64,000 nucleotides of DNA, taken from the NCBI GenBank assembly GCA_036381125.1, contig DASVDK010000177.1, positions 1 through 64,000 on the forward strand, written 5' to 3'. Position 1 is the stretch's first letter. Each line of letters opens with the position of its first letter. The notes under the pieces are model-generated. The model saw only the letters and a list, made by a program, of their open reading frames with translations, was not told the DNA's origin and did not search any database. Below are positions 62,416 to 64,000 of this stretch, one piece after another. The stretch comes from DASVDK01 sp036381125 [NCBI: Thermodesulfobacteriota bacterium]. GTDB taxonomy: Bacteria; DASVDK01. A program made the position numbers and the translations under genes.

Positions 62416-63150
62416 ATGGCCGTCATCGAGGTCGAGGACCTGGCGATCGGCTACGACGACGAGCCGGTCCTCGAGCACCTCACCTTCGAGGTCGCGGACG
62501 GGGACATCTTTTTCGTCATCGGGGGCAGCGGCTCCGGGAAGTCGACCCTCCTCAGGGCCCTCGTCGGCCTCCTCCCGCCGCTCCGCGGTCGGGTCCGGGT
62601 CGCGGATGGCGAGTCCGCCGCGGCGCGGCGAGCGCCGCCGTCCCTCGGCGTCGTCTTCCAGTCGGGCGGGCTCTTCGGCTCGATGACGCTCGCCGAGAAC
62701 GTGGCCCTCCCGCTCGAGGCCTGGACGGACCTCGACGCGGCCGCCATCGAGACGATCGTGTGCAGCAAGCTCGACCTCGTCGGCCTGCGCGGGGCGGAGC
62801 ACCGGCTGCCGGCCGAGGCCTCGGGGGGGATGGTCAAGCGAGCGGGCATCGCCAGGGCCCTGGCGCTCGAGCCGCGGCTGCTCGTCCTCGACGAGCCCTC
62901 CGCCGGGCTCGACCCGGTCGTCTCGGCCGAGATCGACGACCTCGTCCTCGCGCTCAACCGGAGCCTCGGCACGACGTTTGTGATCGTGTCCCACGAGCTC
63001 GCGAGCATCCTGACCATCGGCCGGCACTGCATCATGCTCGACCGCGAGGCGCGCGGCATCATCGCGCGGGGCGACCCGCGGCAGCTCGCGGCCCGTGCCG
63101 AGGACCCGAGGGTGCGGCGCTTCTTCGACCGGATGCCGGCACGGAGGTGA
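62416..63150 (+). CDS. mlaF: MlaF-type ABC transporter ATP-binding protein
   Basis: 244 aa. Walker A GGSGSGKST, Walker B LLVLDEPSAGLDP, and signature ASGGMVKRAGIARAL, which has Ala-Ser-Gly-Gly instead of the usual LSGGM. ATG at 62416. Powers the MlaE channel. Confidence 0.9.
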   Translation: MAVIEVEDLAIGYDDEPVLEHLTFEVADGDIFFVIGGSGSGKSTLLRALVGLLPPLRGRVRVADGESAAARRAPPSLGVVFQSGGLFGSMTLAENVALPLEAWTDLDAAAIETIVCSKLDLVGLRGAEHRLPAEASGGMVKRAGIARALALEPRLLVLDEPSAGLDPVVSAEIDDLVLALNRSLGTTFVIVSHELASILTIGRHCIMLDREARGIIARGDPRQLAARAEDPRVRRFFDRMPARR

Positions 63151-63154
63151 CGCC

Positions 63155-64000
63155 ATGGCGACGACCCCCGCCACCAGGTGGAAGCTCGGCCTCTTCGTCG
63201 TCGTCGGGCTCGCGCTGGCGATCGGCGCTCTCTTCTGGCTCGGCGTGAGCGCCGTCGGCCGAGAGACGCTGACGATCGTGACCTACTTCGACGAGTCGGT
63301 GCAGGGTCTGAGCGTCGGCTCGGCGGTCACGTTCCGCGGCGCGCCGATCGGAACCGTCTCGCGCATCAGCGTCGCGCCGGACCGCCGCCGCATCGAGGTC
63401 GAGTGCAGCATCCTGGTGGACAGCCTCGAGCGCCTCGGGCTCGTCGAGCCGAGGGCCCTCTTCGACAGCAAGACGCGGGAGATGCCGGCCGAGCTCCGCA
63501 CGCAGCTCACGCTGGCCGGTCTCACGGGCCTCGCGCTCGTGCGGCTCGACTTCTTCGACCCGGAGGCCTACCCTCCGCCGGCGCTCCCGTTCCCGACGCC
63601 GCCCAATTACATCCCGTCGGTGCCGTCGGTGTTCCGGGACATCCGCGAGGCCGTCCTGGTGGCGCTCGCCCGGTTGCCGGACCTCGAGGCACGGCTCACG
63701 GGCGTCCTCGGGAACACCGACGATGTGCTCGCGGAGGTCAAGGGCCTCGTGCGGTTCCTCGGCGCGGAGGACGGCCCGCTCGTCCGGCTCCTCACGCGGT
63801 TCGACCGGGTCGGCGGCTCGCTGGACCGACAAGTCCAGGAGGCGCACCTCGGCAAGACCGCTGCGTCCGTGCGCGGCGCGGCGGACGCCCTCGCCGAGGC
63901 TGCGCGCAGGCTCGGGGCCGCCAGCGCCGAGTTCGACCGGGCCGCGCAGCGCGTCGCCGACGCCTCCGAGCAGGTCGGCCGCAACGCCGACGGCGTCGCC
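63155..64000 (+). CDS. mlaD: MlaD/MCE-domain lipid transport protein (5' part)
   Basis: The first 282 residues; the gene runs off the window. One N-terminal membrane helix (LGLFVVVGLALAIGALFWLG), then the MCE domain (TYFDESVQGLSVGSAVTFRGAPIGTV) and a long helical C-terminal part with many Ala/Arg repeats. Forms the periplasmic ring with the MlaFE complex. Confidence 0.88.
   Translation, partial: MATTPATRWKLGLFVVVGLALAIGALFWLGVSAVGRETLTIVTYFDESVQGLSVGSAVTFRGAPIGTVSRISVAPDRRRIEVECSILVDSLERLGLVEPRALFDSKTREMPAELRTQLTLAGLTGLALVRLDFFDPEAYPPPALPFPTPPNYIPSVPSVFRDIREAVLVALARLPDLEARLTGVLGNTDDVLAEVKGLVRFLGAEDGPLVRLLTRFDRVGGSLDRQVQEAHLGKTAASVRGAADALAEAARRLGAASAEFDRAAQRVADASEQVGRNADGVA

Overview
This is a high-GC (roughly 70% by eye), densely coded chromosomal segment from a diderm bacterium. 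An outer-membrane beta-barrel protein, an Mla (MlaE/F/D) lipid transporter, lipoproteins, an A1-type caa3 oxidase and an MglB/MglA pair argue for a Gram-negative soil-type lineage. The stock of Liv/Dpp transporters, M24 peptidase, D-aminoacylase, amidase and DUF4382 lipoproteins resembles Candidatus Rokubacteria/Methylomirabilota, but that placement is inference. I see no phage, IS element, CRISPR array or rRNA.

Layout. 0-1.9 kb: a membrane sulfatase/phosphoglycerol-transferase-like enzyme. 1.9-12.7 kb (minus strand): one tightly overlapping ten-gene operon (livK-H-M-G-F, a creatinase-like M24 enzyme, dppB-C-A, D-aminoacylase) facing a cupin-HTH regulator across a shared operator. 13.4-16.1 kb: VOC protein, GntR regulator, YdjM-like membrane hydrolase. 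16.2-19.2 kb: amidase, REC-PilZ protein, 2OG-Fe(II) oxygenase. 19.2-26.0 kb: two paralogous tiny exported proteins, ilvD, a PLP dehydratase, an ion channel, and an exported acetolactate-decarboxylase-like protein with a Crp/Fnr regulator. 26.1-28.2 kb: a patch of decaying genes (methyltransferase remnant, SDR remnant, GlnQ-like ATPase with an internal amber codon). 28.2-32.6 kb: polar amino-acid ABC transporter, polysaccharide deacetylase, isochorismatase-family hydrolase and FCD GntR regulator. 32.6-37.0 kb: flavoprotein disulfide reductase, VTT membrane protein, SulP transporter. 37.2-45.1 kb: small unknown ORF, glycogen phosphorylase, glycosyltransferase, methyltransferase, solo ParB-like protein, inositol-phosphatase-family enzyme, TraF-like outer-membrane protein. 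45.2-50.9 kb: cytochrome c oxidase operon with ctaG and a lipoprotein cytochrome c. 51.1-53.0 kb: tandem DUF4382 lipoproteins. 53.0-56.4 kb: MBL-rhodanese protein, DsbA-like thioredoxin, YdjM-like protein and tadA. 56.5-59.75 kb: two tRNA-Ser genes, SRP RNA, dnaX, ybaB, recR. 59.9-64.0 kb: mglB-mglA and mlaE-mlaF-mlaD (the last cut by the window end).

Two genome-wide habits are visible. Many transcription units have a -10 hexamer (TAnnnT) only 6-8 nt before the start codon, which predicts leaderless mRNAs. Two genes (recR and the second DUF4382 lipoprotein) seem to start at CTG inside a CTGA stop/start overlap. The best candidates for something new are the combined Liv/Dpp/D-aminoacylase operon with its operator and 28-bp intercistronic palindrome, the exported AALDC-like protein with an FNR-type palindrome, the paralogous small exported proteins, and the symmetric divergent leaderless promoter at 55.36 kb.
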